Shown here: positions 1-8,496 of the stretch, in pieces | Layout: every line of letters starts with the position of its first letter | Numbering within the stretch: the stretch's first letter is position 1 | DNA from: Kitasatospora azatica KCTC 9699 | GTDB taxonomy: Bacteria; Actinomycetota; Actinomycetes; Streptomycetales; Streptomycetaceae | Reading direction: 5' to 3' | NCBI RefSeq assembly: GCF_000744785.1 | Contig: NZ_JQMO01000002.1 | Span: forward strand, 1,736,001 to 1,800,000 | Length of the DNA stretch: 64,000 nucleotides | Notes under the pieces: generated by a model | What the model saw: the letters and a program-made list of their open reading frames with translations, nothing else | Told to the model about the DNA's origin: nothing | Databases searched by the model: none | Made by a program: the position numbers and the translations under genes

Positions 1-510
1 ACGGCCGCTCCCACCCCAGGAAGTCCTACGCCCAAGCCGGGCGCCACCGGCCCCAAGCCCACATCGGCGGGCCCGACGCCGAGCGTGACCGTCGCACCCG
101 CGCCGACCACCCCGCCGGTGGTGGTACCGACGACGCCGGCCCCCGCCTCCACCACCCCGTCGCCGTCACCGAGCCCCGCTCCTGTGCTGCGGGTCTTCAC
201 GCTGGGCATCACCGGGTACGGCTGCTACGGGAACTACGGCACCCAGGGCACGGTCAACGTCACCACTGACGGCGCCGCCGCCGGGACACTGACCGTCAGC
301 TGGATCGACGGCGGCACCACCAGGACGGTGGTCGCAACCCAGACCTTCACCCTCGCCAAGGGGCAGACCAAGGCCTCGATCCCGGTCAACCACACCTTCG
401 CGGACAACGCCACTGCGTGGGGCCTGCAGGTCGACACCAATCCGGCCGCACTCCGGGGGCAGGACAGCTACCAGGAGCAGTACGCCTTCCAGTGCAACCC
501 GCCCCGCTGA
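1..510 (+). CDS. 3' part of a surface protein with Pro/Thr-rich linker and Ig-like tail
   Basis: The frame is already open at base 1, so the start lies outside the window. The first ~58 visible residues are almost only Pro, Thr, Ser, Ala and Val, as in a cell-wall-spanning stalk. About 105 residues follow that look like a beta-sandwich, with a Cys near GYGCYGNYG and a last Cys in the terminal QCNPPR. The pattern GTVNVTT / GTLTVSWIDG is echoed in the C-terminal domain of the next gene (GTVSYRWLRSDG), so the two probably share a fold and arose by duplication. It ends 19 bp before the next start and is likely co-transcribed. Function is unknown; a kinase sensor tail or adhesin stalk would both fit. 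Confidence 0.7.
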   Translation, partial: TAAPTPGSPTPKPGATGPKPTSAGPTPSVTVAPAPTTPPVVVPTTPAPASTTPSPSPSPAPVLRVFTLGITGYGCYGNYGTQGTVNVTTDGAAAGTLTVSWIDGGTTRTVVATQTFTLAKGQTKASIPVNHTFADNATAWGLQVDTNPAALRGQDSYQEQYAFQCNPPR

Positions 511-529
511 CCTGTTCCAGGAAGACATC

Positions 530-1297
530 ATGACCGCACCTCAGGACCCCGAGCTCACCGTGCGCCTCGACGGCACGGTCCGCCTCGACCGCACCACCAA
601 CCTCCGCAAGGCTCCCGCGACCGAGACCGACACCGACAGCCCCACCTACCTCGACGGCGAGGCCTGGGGCGCCCCGGCCACCACGGTGGAGCTCCCCGAC
701 ACCACGGTCGCCACCGTCGTACTCCCCGCCGTCCCGGCCGACGAGGTGCCGTCCCAGATCGACGGGCACACCGACGGACTGCGCCGCTTCGGCCCGGGCG
801 TGCCGAGCACCACGGCGACCGTCCCGCCAGTCGCGGCCGCCGTCTGGCACGGCACCGCGCACCCGGGCGAGCCGGTCGCCGGTGTCGCCACGCCGCGCCC
901 GCGCCGCCGCAGGCGGCCGGTGCTGCTGGTGGCCGTGCTCCTGCTGCTCGCGGTGCTCGGCTACCTGGCCTGGCAGCGGTTCGCACCGCCGCTCGCCGTG
1001 ACCGCCGTCTCGGTCCGCACCGACCCCGCGGGCCCGAACTGCGACGGCACCGCGGTGGTGGTCGGCACGCTGGAGACCGACGGCCGCGCGGGCACCGTCT
1101 CCTACCGCTGGCTGCGCAGCGACGGCACGGTCTCCGAGGAACTCAAGCAGCCGGTCCGGAAGGGCCGTCACCACACCGACGTGGTGCTGCGGTGGACCTT
1201 CGAGGGCAAGGGCACCATGGCGGCCACGGCGACCCTGCAGGTGGACTCCCCGACCTCCCGCACCGCCGCCACCTCGTTCACCTACACCTGCCACTGA
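530..1297 (+). CDS. Single-pass membrane protein with extracellular Ig-like domain
   Basis: 255 residues. The N-terminal ~120 residues are hydrophilic and rich in Asp and Thr. A run of Arg (PRPRRRRRP) precedes one clear hydrophobic helix (VLLVAVLLLLAVLGYLAW), giving an N-in, C-out topology by the positive-inside rule. The outer ~100 residues are beta-rich with two cysteines (GPNCDGT and the terminal YTCH), probably disulphide-linked. The domain resembles the tail of the preceding gene, 19 bp upstream. No catalytic motif is visible. The ATG at 530 follows CCAGGAAG. Role unknown; the pair may be paired surface proteins. The product name is inferred from topology only. Confidence 0.75.
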   Translation: MTAPQDPELTVRLDGTVRLDRTTNLRKAPATETDTDSPTYLDGEAWGAPATTVELPDTTVATVVLPAVPADEVPSQIDGHTDGLRRFGPGVPSTTATVPPVAAAVWHGTAHPGEPVAGVATPRPRRRRRPVLLVAVLLLLAVLGYLAWQRFAPPLAVTAVSVRTDPAGPNCDGTAVVVGTLETDGRAGTVSYRWLRSDGTVSEELKQPVRKGRHHTDVVLRWTFEGKGTMAATATLQVDSPTSRTAATSFTYTCH

Positions 1298-1438
1298 CCG
1301 GCTGGGGTTGACGCGTGCGGCCGGCGTCAGGCCGGTTGCCTCCTGGAATGCGCCGAGCGCAGCGCCGCTGCTGGCAACATGAGGCATCCGCCTGTGGCGG
1401 CACTGCCTGCGTCAACGACATTCCTCGGGAGGGACCTG

Positions 1439-2119
1439 ATGAAGCTTCTCCTCACCGACTCCGGCATCAAGAACGTGAGCATCCAGGACGCGCTGATCGA
1501 CCTCCTGGGCAAGCCGATCGCCGAGTCCAGCGCCCTCTGCATCCCCACTGCGGGGTACGGAGCCCCCGACGCCGATCCGGGCGGGCCGTGGCGATTCATC
1601 AGCGGACGGTCTCCCAGCCCCATGACCGAGCTGGGGTGGAAGTCGGTGGGCGTGTTGGAGCTCACCGCGCTGCCCAGCATCGAGGAGGCGCGCTGGGTCT
1701 CCTGGGTCCGGGAGGCCGACGTCCTGTTGGTCAACGGCGGTGACGCGCTGTACCTGGGCCACTGGATGCGGGAGTCCGGGCTGGCTGAACTCCTGCCGGC
1801 ACTGCCCGACACGGTCTACGTGGGACTCAGCGCCGGGAGCATGGTGATGACTCCCCGCATCGGGGAGATCTTCGTGGGCTGGAGGCCGCCCACCGGCGGC
1901 GACAGCACCTTGGGTGTGGTGGATTTTTCGATCTTCCCGCACCTTGATCATCCGGCTTGCCCGGAGAACACCATGGCCGAGGCGGAACGATGGGCGACCG
2001 GGATCGCCGGCCCGGCGTATGCGATTGACGAGCAGACCGCCATCAAGGTGGTCGATGGCGCCGCCGAAGTGGTCTCCGAAGGCCACTGGAAGTTGTTCCA
2101 GCACCCGTTCGAGCCCTGA
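1439..2119 (+). CDS. Peptidase S51 family protein (dipeptidase E-like)
   Basis: 226 residues, cytoplasmic. The family consists of serine peptidases with a nucleophile elbow, including PepE (Asp-X dipeptides) and cyanophycinase. Here the elbow is GLSAGSMVM near residue 140, preceded by LLVNGGDALYL, the counterpart of the NGGN motif. A histidine follows in FPHLDHP near residue 170. Length matches PepE (about 230). The start is the ATG at 1439, seven bases after GGGAGGGAC; upstream in-frame ATGs lack a ribosome site. It stands alone and converges on the MFS gene at 2169. The exact substrate cannot be told. Confidence 0.85.
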   Translation: MKLLLTDSGIKNVSIQDALIDLLGKPIAESSALCIPTAGYGAPDADPGGPWRFISGRSPSPMTELGWKSVGVLELTALPSIEEARWVSWVREADVLLVNGGDALYLGHWMRESGLAELLPALPDTVYVGLSAGSMVMTPRIGEIFVGWRPPTGGDSTLGVVDFSIFPHLDHPACPENTMAEAERWATGIAGPAYAIDEQTAIKVVDGAAEVVSEGHWKLFQHPFEP

Positions 2120-2168
2120 CAAGCTGCGATCCCGGCCTTCGAGTAGTCGGTCCTGCCCTGGCCCAAGA

Positions 2169-3473
2169 TCACATACTTGGCCGGGGCGAATCGCTCACAG
2201 CCTCGGAGTCGGCGCCCCCCGGGTCAGCCGCAGCGGCAGCTGGTCGGTCCGCTCCCACCGTGGTGACGGCCCGGACCGAGCGCAGTGTCAGCGGCAGCAG
2301 GGCGATGACTGTGAAGGCGATGCCGCCCGCCACCGCCACCGGGCCGGTGCCGACGGCGGTGGCGATCGCCACGGCCGAGAGCTGGCCGATCGGGATGGCG
2401 ACGTAGGAGCCGAAGTCGTCGTAGGCGCAGACCCGGGAGAGCAGCTCGCCGGGGATCCGGGTCTGCAGGGTGGTGTCCCAGAGGATGCCGAAGAGGGCGG
2501 TGACCGTCCCGGCCAGGAAGGCCGCCGCACCCAGCCAGACCGCGGAGGCACGGGTGCCGAGCAGCACCAGTGGCACCCCTGACAGGGCGAACCCGCTCAG
2601 CCCGACGACCAGCGGTCGACGCACCGTCAGACGCAGCATCACCAGGCTGAACGCCAGCAGCCCGATCGCCTTGACACTGAGCACGGCGCCCCAGGCGCCC
2701 TCGCCGATGCTGTGCCGTGCGATCGCGGGGCCGAGCACCTGCCAGACGCCGAGCTGGATCGCGTTCAGCAGGGCGAAGCAGGCGGTGATCGACCAGAGCC
2801 AGGGCAGCGAGCGGAAGTAGCGCCAGCCGGCGCGCAGTTCCGGCAGCAGGCGCTGACTGAGCGCTTGCTTGGCGGGCACCGCGACCTGCGTCAGGCAGGC
2901 CGCCGCGACCAGGAAGCTGAACGCGTCGAAGGCGATCCCCCAGCCGCCGCCGACCGTTGCCGCGAGCACACCGGCCAGTGTCGGACCGAGTACCCGGGAG
3001 GCGTTCTGCACGGTACTGAGCAGGGAGTTGGCGCGCTGGACGTCCTCCGTCGCCACCAGCTCGGGGACGATGCCGCGCAGCGCGGGCGTGGTGAAGGCCT
3101 CCAGTACGCCGTTGAGGAAGGCCAGCGGGATCAGCAACCACAGGCGCGCGCCGGTCAGCACCACGGCGGCGACGCCGGCCTGGCTGAGCCCGGCTCCGGC
3201 ATTGGAGATCCGCAGCACCAGGTCGCGCCGGTACCGGTCGCCGAAGCCGCCGCCGACCACCACCAGGGCCACCATCGGCGCCATCTGAGCGGCCAGCACA
3301 TAACCGAGCCAGCGCGGATCGGCGCTGCGGTCGAGCACCGCGAAGGCGAGCGCCACCGGCGTCATCGCACTGCCGAACAGCGATACCGCCCGCCCCACGA
3401 AGAACCATCTGAATGAGCGCTTGCTCAGCGGTCCCGGCACGGTTGGGGTACGTCGGGCTGCGTCGATGGTCAT
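2169..3473 (-). CDS. MFS transporter (MFS_3 / EntS-like)
   Basis: 434 residues with about 12 hydrophobic segments. GGGFGDRYRRD after the second segment matches the cytoplasmic MFS motif A. Overall it resembles the EntS/MFS_3 group of small-molecule exporters. The start chosen is the ATG at 3473 (MTIDAARR); a longer reading to 3560 is possible but would run through an operator-like palindrome. Two copies of AGCGCTTGCT lie inside the coding sequence (2860-2869 and 3416-3425), and a third on the opposite strand lies just upstream (3556-3565). The same motif forms the array at 22.8-23.1 kb, so a shared TetR-type regulator is possible. Export of the cluster product is only a guess. Confidence 0.85.
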   Translation of the reverse strand: MTIDAARRTPTVPGPLSKRSFRWFFVGRAVSLFGSAMTPVALAFAVLDRSADPRWLGYVLAAQMAPMVALVVVGGGFGDRYRRDLVLRISNAGAGLSQAGVAAVVLTGARLWLLIPLAFLNGVLEAFTTPALRGIVPELVATEDVQRANSLLSTVQNASRVLGPTLAGVLAATVGGGWGIAFDAFSFLVAAACLTQVAVPAKQALSQRLLPELRAGWRYFRSLPWLWSITACFALLNAIQLGVWQVLGPAIARHSIGEGAWGAVLSVKAIGLLAFSLVMLRLTVRRPLVVGLSGFALSGVPLVLLGTRASAVWLGAAAFLAGTVTALFGILWDTTLQTRIPGELLSRVCAYDDFGSYVAIPIGQLSAVAIATAVGTGPVAVAGGIAFTVIALLPLTLRSVRAVTTVGADRPAAAAADPGGADSEAVSDSPRPSM

Positions 3474-3552
3474 GAGGGGCGAGTCTGCCAGCGGGCCGCC
3501 GGGCAGGCACGGGATTTTCCGTGCACTCGCCACGCCCTGCTGAGCGGGGGCG

Positions 3553-3571
3553 GTGAGCAAGCGCTCAGTCA
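3553..3571. promoter_or_regulatory. Operator-like palindrome upstream of MFS gene
   Basis: GTGAGCAAGCGCTCAGTCA lies 80 bp upstream of the MFS start. Its core TGAGCAAGCGCTCA is nearly palindromic and fits a TetR-family operator. It is an exact match to the unit of the 22.8-23.1 kb array. A weaker half copy (GCGCTCAGTCA) is at 3640-3650, inside the end of the next gene. No TetR gene is adjacent. Confidence 0.5.
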
Positions 3572-3609
3572 GCTCGCCCCGCCCCAGCTCCTCCCCGCCC
3601 CTCCCCAGC

Positions 3610-4734
3610 TCAGTACCGCAGCACCGCCGCGATCGACTGGCGCTCAGTCAGGGCGCCGTCCGCCACGAAGCTCACCTCTCCACCGGCCAGCAGGGTGCGT
3701 TCCACGATCTCGTCGACCACGTCCTCGCGGACGTCGCGCTCCGCACCGCCGAGCGCGCCCCCCGGGTTGGGGGCGGGTTCGAGGTGACCGTCGGCGATCA
3801 GGACGGTGGCCTGGTAGTGCTCCTCCAGGACGAGTTCGGCGACCCGGCCCCCGGTGACGGCGAGCCAGATCTCGTCCAGGCCGGCGCCGAGGGTCTTGCG
3901 ACTGGCGGCCTGGTCCAATCGGGCGAGCGCGGCGGCCTCCTGGGCGGCGGCGTAGGAGCTGAGGACGGGAGCGAGGGCGGGGGCCAGCGCGGTGGCGGGG
4001 CCGTCGCCGAGGCCGCCCTTCTCGAGTCGGCCGGCCGCTGACGGGTGACTGGAGGTGACGGACTCGAAGAGGCTGACCGCCTCGGGCACGCCGACCAGGA
4101 AGACCGGGCGCGGGTCCTCCTTGAGCAGCCCGGCCAGCGCGCCGTCCACCTCACGGAAGAAGGACTTGGTGTCCTCGTTGCTGTACGCGTTCGGTGTGTC
4201 GCCGATCCGCTCCTCCCGCTGGGGGTCGAACTTCTCCGGATTGGCCGGGATTTGCGGGAAGCCGGCGACCCGGGCCTCGGCCAGGTCGGGCCCGGCACCG
4301 GTCCACAGCCGGACCCGGTGCGCGGCCAGGGTGAGCACCCAGTACGGCGCGTGCACCGCGCGGGCGGCGACCAGGTTGCGGGTCAGGAAGGTGTCGGAGA
4401 CCACCACCCGGGCGGGCACGGTGCGCGGGATCGACCAGACCTGGTGCTCCCCGGGGGCGGCGAAGAGCAGCAGCCCGTCCTGGGCGTGCCGCAGGTCCGC
4501 CTCCTCGACCGCCTTGTCCAGCCGGCCCAGCACGTCCAGGCGGTCGGAGCGGGCCAGTGACTCGTCGGCCTCGATCCGGCGCCGGGCCTCGCCGAGCAGG
4601 TTCTTCAGCCAGAGCCGGTCCTGCTCGCTGTCCGGCTCGCGCCGGTGGGTGGGAACGGCGACGGTGACCGCCGGGAGCGGGCGGGGTGCCGCCAGGGCGG
4701 CGAGGGCGGCGGGGGTGAGGTCGGTGACGTCCAT
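3610..4734 (-). CDS. baeRF-like protein (bacterial eRF1-family domain)
   Basis: 374 residues, soluble. The overall pattern resembles baeRF-family proteins, bacterial relatives of archaeo-eukaryotic release factor domains whose role is thought to be ribosome-linked but is unproven. Recognisable stretches are VTVAVPTHRREPDSEQDRL near the N-terminus, LLLFAAPGEHQVWSIPRTV, and a tail with GALTERQSIAAVLRY. The start is set at the ATG at 4734 because AAAGG is six bases upstream of it; the ATG at 4740 would touch that site. The gene sits downstream of the BBE oxidase on the same strand, 143 bp away, beyond a GC-rich repeat, and is probably outside the biosynthetic operon. Confidence 0.65.
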   Translation of the reverse strand: MDVTDLTPAALAALAAPRPLPAVTVAVPTHRREPDSEQDRLWLKNLLGEARRRIEADESLARSDRLDVLGRLDKAVEEADLRHAQDGLLLFAAPGEHQVWSIPRTVPARVVVSDTFLTRNLVAARAVHAPYWVLTLAAHRVRLWTGAGPDLAEARVAGFPQIPANPEKFDPQREERIGDTPNAYSNEDTKSFFREVDGALAGLLKEDPRPVFLVGVPEAVSLFESVTSSHPSAAGRLEKGGLGDGPATALAPALAPVLSSYAAAQEAAALARLDQAASRKTLGAGLDEIWLAVTGGRVAELVLEEHYQATVLIADGHLEPAPNPGGALGGAERDVREDVVDEIVERTLLAGGEVSFVADGALTERQSIAAVLRY

Positions 4735-4828
4735 GGCCATCCTTTGCGGGGTGAGCGAGTGCACATACGCTCCCCACCCTCGCCGCACCCGCCCCACCCC
4801 GCATCCCGAGTCAGGCCCGGGGCAGACC

Positions 4829-4882
4829 CGGCTCAGGTCCGGCTCAAGCCCAAGCTCAGGCCTGGCTCAGGCCTGGCTCAGG
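4829..4882. repeat. Short GGCTCAGG tandem repeat after the BBE gene
   Basis: Three to four imperfect copies of an 11-bp unit (CAGGCCTGGCT) run to the end of the BBE-type oxidase gene and include its stop codon. AGGCCT elements can pair, so the block may form weak hairpins at the end of the nine-gene operon. There is no T-run, and a terminator role is only inferred. Confidence 0.4.
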
Positions 4883-6404
4883 CCGCCGGCACCGACTGCG
4901 CGAAGCGGAAGAAGCCATGCGGGTCGTACTGCCGCTTCACCCGGCTGAGCCTCGGCAGGTTGGGCCCGTAGTAGGCGTCGGCCCAGTCGGTCAGCGCGGT
5001 GTCGGGGAAGTTCACGTACGAGTGGCCGTTGGAGAACGGGTCGATCGCGTGGAAGACCCCGTCCAGCCAGCTCTGCGCGGCGGCCCGCTCCTCGGCCGGC
5101 GGGTTGGGGTCGGCCAGGCTCACCGTCAGGGTGCCGCTGTAGAGGGCCGAGCGGTGCGCCCAGGCGCCGTGGTCCAGCGAGCGGGCGTTGGCGTTCTTGC
5201 CGAGGCCGAGCAGGCTGACGATCCGGGTCTGGCCGGCCCGCCGGTCCGCGTCGAAGGCGGCGAGCAGGCGGTCCACTCCGGTGGACGGCAGCACCCGGGT
5301 GAACATCCGGCCGCGGTTCTTGACGTAGGCCTGCCGGGGCAGCGCGGCGTGCGCGTTGTTGCCGACGGTGTGGCAGGAGTCGACGGTCTTGTCGCCGCAG
5401 CCGAAGACCTGCATCATCGCCTGCTCGTAGCCGAGGTCCTGGACCACCCGGGTGGCGGGGGCCACGCCGGTGAGCGAGCCGAGCAGCGCGAGGTCCCGTT
5501 CCAGGGTGGCGACCCCGCCCAGGTGGACGCCGGTGACGATGACCAGCGGCACCGCGCCGGGGCTCGCGTCGGGCAGCAGCAGCACGCCGTCACTGGCCAG
5601 GTCGGCGGAGGCCTGGGTGGTCCAGTCGAGGTAGCCGGCCACGGCGCGGGCGGCGTCCTGCCAGGCGAAGGTGAGGGTGTAGTGGGCGACCCGGGCGATC
5701 CTGGTGGGCGCCATCCGGAACTCGGTGACCACACCGAAGTTGCCGCCGCCACCGCCCCGCAGGGCCCACAGCAGGTCGGCGTGGCGCTGCTCGGTGGCGT
5801 TGACGATCCGGCCGTCGGCCAGCACCACCTGGGCGGAGACCAGGCGGTCGCAGGCGGGTCCGTACTTGCGGTACTGCCAGCCGGTGCCGCCACCGGTGAC
5901 GAAGCCGCCGGGGCTGACGGTGGGGCAGAACCCGGCCGGCACGGTGAGCCCGTGCGGGGCGAGCTGCGGGACCACGTCCACCGCCTGCACCCCGGGGCCG
6001 AGGCTGACGGTGTCCCGGCCCACGGTCACCTTGTTCAGCCGGGTCAGGTTGATCACCAGCCCCTCGGTGGTGGACCAGCCGGCGTAGCTGTGGCCGCCGC
6101 TGCGCACCGCCGTGTGCAGGCCCTGGTCCTGGGCGAAACGCATCGCGGTGCGGACGTCCTGCGGGGTCTCCGCGTAGACCACGGCCTGCGGGAAGACGGT
6201 GTCGAACTGGGCGTTCTCCAGCTTCCTGGCCTGGTCGTAGCCGGCCTCGCCGGGGCGGACCAGGTCGCCGGTCAGGGCGGTGGCCAGCTGGTCCCAGTTG
6301 CGGCCGGGGCGGCGGTTGGTGGCGGCGGCCGGGCCGGCGAGCAGCAGGCCGGCCGAGGCGGCGACACCGGCGCCGGTGCCGAGCAGGGTCCTTCGGGTGA
6401 TCAT
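4878..6404 (-). CDS. Tat-exported BBE-type FAD-linked oxidase
   Basis: 508 residues. The berberine-bridge-enzyme/PCMH flavoprotein family oxidises alcohols, amines or phenolic rings with O2. The N-terminus (MITRRTLLGTG, then AASAGLLLAGPAAA) is a twin-arginine signal, so a secreted or periplasm-side enzyme is expected. The FAD-binding half has RSGGHSYAGW, whose His is the usual 8-alpha attachment, and GFCPTVSPGGFVTGGGTG, whose Cys is the usual second attachment, so bicovalent FAD is likely. The tail YYGPNLPRLSRVKRQYDP is typical of the family. Its ATG overlaps the stop of the PabC-like gene (ATGA), so it is translationally coupled as the last gene of the operon. It probably performs a late oxidation outside the cytoplasm. 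Confidence 0.9.
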   Translation of the reverse strand: MITRRTLLGTGAGVAASAGLLLAGPAAATNRRPGRNWDQLATALTGDLVRPGEAGYDQARKLENAQFDTVFPQAVVYAETPQDVRTAMRFAQDQGLHTAVRSGGHSYAGWSTTEGLVINLTRLNKVTVGRDTVSLGPGVQAVDVVPQLAPHGLTVPAGFCPTVSPGGFVTGGGTGWQYRKYGPACDRLVSAQVVLADGRIVNATEQRHADLLWALRGGGGGNFGVVTEFRMAPTRIARVAHYTLTFAWQDAARAVAGYLDWTTQASADLASDGVLLLPDASPGAVPLVIVTGVHLGGVATLERDLALLGSLTGVAPATRVVQDLGYEQAMMQVFGCGDKTVDSCHTVGNNAHAALPRQAYVKNRGRMFTRVLPSTGVDRLLAAFDADRRAGQTRIVSLLGLGKNANARSLDHGAWAHRSALYSGTLTVSLADPNPPAEERAAAQSWLDGVFHAIDPFSNGHSYVNFPDTALTDWADAYYGPNLPRLSRVKRQYDPHGFFRFAQSVPAA

Positions 6405-7240
6405 GTGAGCTTCTCTCCGTGAGGGGTGGGCAGCGGACGGGCCGAAGTCGCCAGCAGGCGCTGCCAGTTCGGCGCCCGCTCGGCCGGCCCCGGGCGCAGG
6501 CCGGTGCCCGTCCAGGCGGTGACGGGGCGGATCCCGTGGAGGGCGTTGACCAGCCAGGCCTCGCGGCCGTTCAGGTCGGCCGGCCCGGCCGGGCGGCGGC
6601 GCACCTCGATGCCCAGGTCAGTTGCCTGACGGACGATCAGTTCAGCGGTGACACCGGGCAGTAGGCGATCCTCGGCGTCGGGCAGGCAGAGCAGGTCACC
6701 CTCCCACCAGAGCAGGCTGGCGGTGGTGGACTCGAGGACCCGGCCGTCCCGACCGATCAGCAGCGCGTCGTCGGCGCCGGCCGTCTGGGCGGCGGCCTTC
6801 AGCTCGGCGAGCAGTGGCAGGTCGGGACCCTTGCGGCAGGGCGTGCGGCGCGGGTCGGCGGCCGGCCAGAGCAGCACCCGGACGGTGCTCGCCAGCGGCG
6901 GCGCCGGGCGCAGTCGCAGCCCGAGCTGCACCCAGCTCGAGGCGGGCCCGCCGCGCAGTTCGACCCGCGGGAACCAGGCGCCCGTGCGCGGGAGTTCGGC
7001 GACGGCCTGCTGCCAGAACCGGTCCACGGTCGGCGCGAAGACGCCCAACTGGGCGCAGGCGGCGGTGAATCGGGCCTGGTGGTGGACCAGGTCGCGGACC
7101 TCGCCGTGCTCGACCAACCAGGAGTCGGCCACCAGCAGCTCCGCCAATTCGGCAGAAGACATCGAGTCGGCTTCGGCTTCGGTCGCGAAGCCGCGATCGG
7201 CGTCCCAGGCGAGCCAGCGCTCGGCGGTAGCGGTGCTCAT
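6401..7240 (-). CDS. pabC: Class IV PLP aminotransferase, PabC-like aminodeoxychorismate lyase
   Basis: 279 residues. In PABA synthesis PabC removes pyruvate from 4-amino-4-deoxychorismate. The fold-type IV pattern is present: an acidic residue in GRVLESTTASLLWW and the turn LLPGVTAELIV; the catalytic Lys is probably in CRKGPDLPLL. Function is assigned mainly by context, since the PabA-PabB fusion is in the same operon; branched-chain or D-amino-acid aminotransferases share the fold. The start at 7240 lies 3 bp after the stop of the flavin monooxygenase, and the stop overlaps the BBE start. The N-terminal ~60 residues are less conserved than the rest. Confidence 0.75.
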   Translation of the reverse strand: MSTATAERWLAWDADRGFATEAEADSMSSAELAELLVADSWLVEHGEVRDLVHHQARFTAACAQLGVFAPTVDRFWQQAVAELPRTGAWFPRVELRGGPASSWVQLGLRLRPAPPLASTVRVLLWPAADPRRTPCRKGPDLPLLAELKAAAQTAGADDALLIGRDGRVLESTTASLLWWEGDLLCLPDAEDRLLPGVTAELIVRQATDLGIEVRRRPAGPADLNGREAWLVNALHGIRPVTAWTGTGLRPGPAERAPNWQRLLATSARPLPTPHGEKLT

Positions 7241-7243
7241 CGC

Positions 7244-8464
7244 TCAGTACCGCCCGGCCGTCACGCCCGCCACACCGGTGCGCGGCCCATACGGGGCGCG
7301 TTCCAGCCACTCCCCGCAGGAGCCGAGGTACGGCGACAGGGCGGCTCCGGCGGCCTGCTTGAGCCGGGTGAGTCGGCGGCGCGGGCGCAGGTGGGCGAGC
7401 GCGGTGCGGGCCGCCTCGCTGTTGAACTGGGCCGCGGCCTTGCGGGCTTGGGCGAAGGCGTCGACGGCGGCCAGCCGGTCGGCCGGCTCCGGGGCGACCA
7501 GCGCCTGCGCCACCGCCTCGGCGGCCGCCACCGAGTCGGCGATGCCGCTGTTCATGCCGCGCGCGCCGAACGGCGGGAAGAGGTGCGCGGCCTCCCCCAC
7601 CAGCAGCACCCGGCGCTCGGGGTCGGTGAACTGCTCGGCGACCACGTGCAGGAAGTGGTAGCGGGAGACCCAGAGCAGCCGGTCGGCATACCTGGCGCCG
7701 ACCACCTTGGTCACCCAGGCCCGGGCCGCCGCCTCGTCCGCCCAGTCCTCGGGGCGGTCGTCGTCCTTGCACTGCAGGTCCAGTTGGAAGCCGCCGGCGA
7801 ACGGCACCCGCATCACACTGCGGCCGCCGAGTTCGGGGTGCTCGTAGACGAAGACCCGCTCCAGCGGCAGCGGGTGGTCCGGGTCCTCGGCGATGTCGAC
7901 CACCACGTGGAAGGCCTCGGAGCGCTCGCCGGTCATGGCGATCCGCTGCGAGCGGCGCACCTGGGAGCGGGCACCGTCCGCGCCGATCACGTACTGCGCG
8001 GTGTGGACGGTGCCGTCCTCGGTGGTGATCCGCACGCCCGCGGCGTCGGTGGCGACCTCGGTGACGGCCGAGCCCCAGGCGAACTCGACGCCGGCCGCCC
8101 GGCAGGCGGCGAGCAGGTGCCGCTCGGTCTCGATCTGGCGCAGGCTGGTGAAGGGCGGGGTGGCGCCGGGGCGCAGCGCCTGCGGCGAGTAGCTGCGGGC
8201 GAAGACCTCGCGACTGCGGTAGACGGTGCGCCGGGTCGGCCAGATGACGCCGTTCTCGATCAGGGTGCGGTCCAGGCCGGGGCTGATCCGGCCGAGCAGC
8301 TGCAGCGACTCGCGGTGCACGAAGAGCGCGCGGCTGCCGGGCCGGATCCGGTCGGCGGGCTCGGCCTCCAGCACGGTGACCGGCAGGCCGTGGCTGCGCA
8401 GCGCCAGCGCGGCGGTCAGGCCGACCGGTCCGGCGCCGACGACCAGCACGGGGGAAGGGGACAT
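7244..8464 (-). CDS. FAD-dependent aromatic monooxygenase (group A), copy 1
   Basis: 406 residues, like 4-hydroxybenzoate or salicylate hydroxylases. VLVVGAGPVGLTAAL at the N-terminus is the Rossmann GxGxxG; IGADGARS near residue 170 is the DG motif; GEAAHLFPPFGARGMNSG near residue 290 is the usual GD motif with Glu in place of Asp. No membrane segment. It has a clear paralogue at 19210-20388 with the same Glu change and the same tail (APYGPR). The likely substrate is an aminobenzoate or hydroxybenzoate made by neighbouring genes. Ring hydroxylation and decarboxylating hydroxylation are both known in the family and cannot be separated here. GGAG stands eight bases before the ATG. Confidence 0.85.
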   Translation of the reverse strand: MSPSPVLVVGAGPVGLTAALALRSHGLPVTVLEAEPADRIRPGSRALFVHRESLQLLGRISPGLDRTLIENGVIWPTRRTVYRSREVFARSYSPQALRPGATPPFTSLRQIETERHLLAACRAAGVEFAWGSAVTEVATDAAGVRITTEDGTVHTAQYVIGADGARSQVRRSQRIAMTGERSEAFHVVVDIAEDPDHPLPLERVFVYEHPELGGRSVMRVPFAGGFQLDLQCKDDDRPEDWADEAAARAWVTKVVGARYADRLLWVSRYHFLHVVAEQFTDPERRVLLVGEAAHLFPPFGARGMNSGIADSVAAAEAVAQALVAPEPADRLAAVDAFAQARKAAAQFNSEAARTALAHLRPRRRLTRLKQAAGAALSPYLGSCGEWLERAPYGPRTGVAGVTAGRY

Positions 8465-8496
8465 GGAGCTTCTCCAGATCTGGAAGTGACGGTTCG

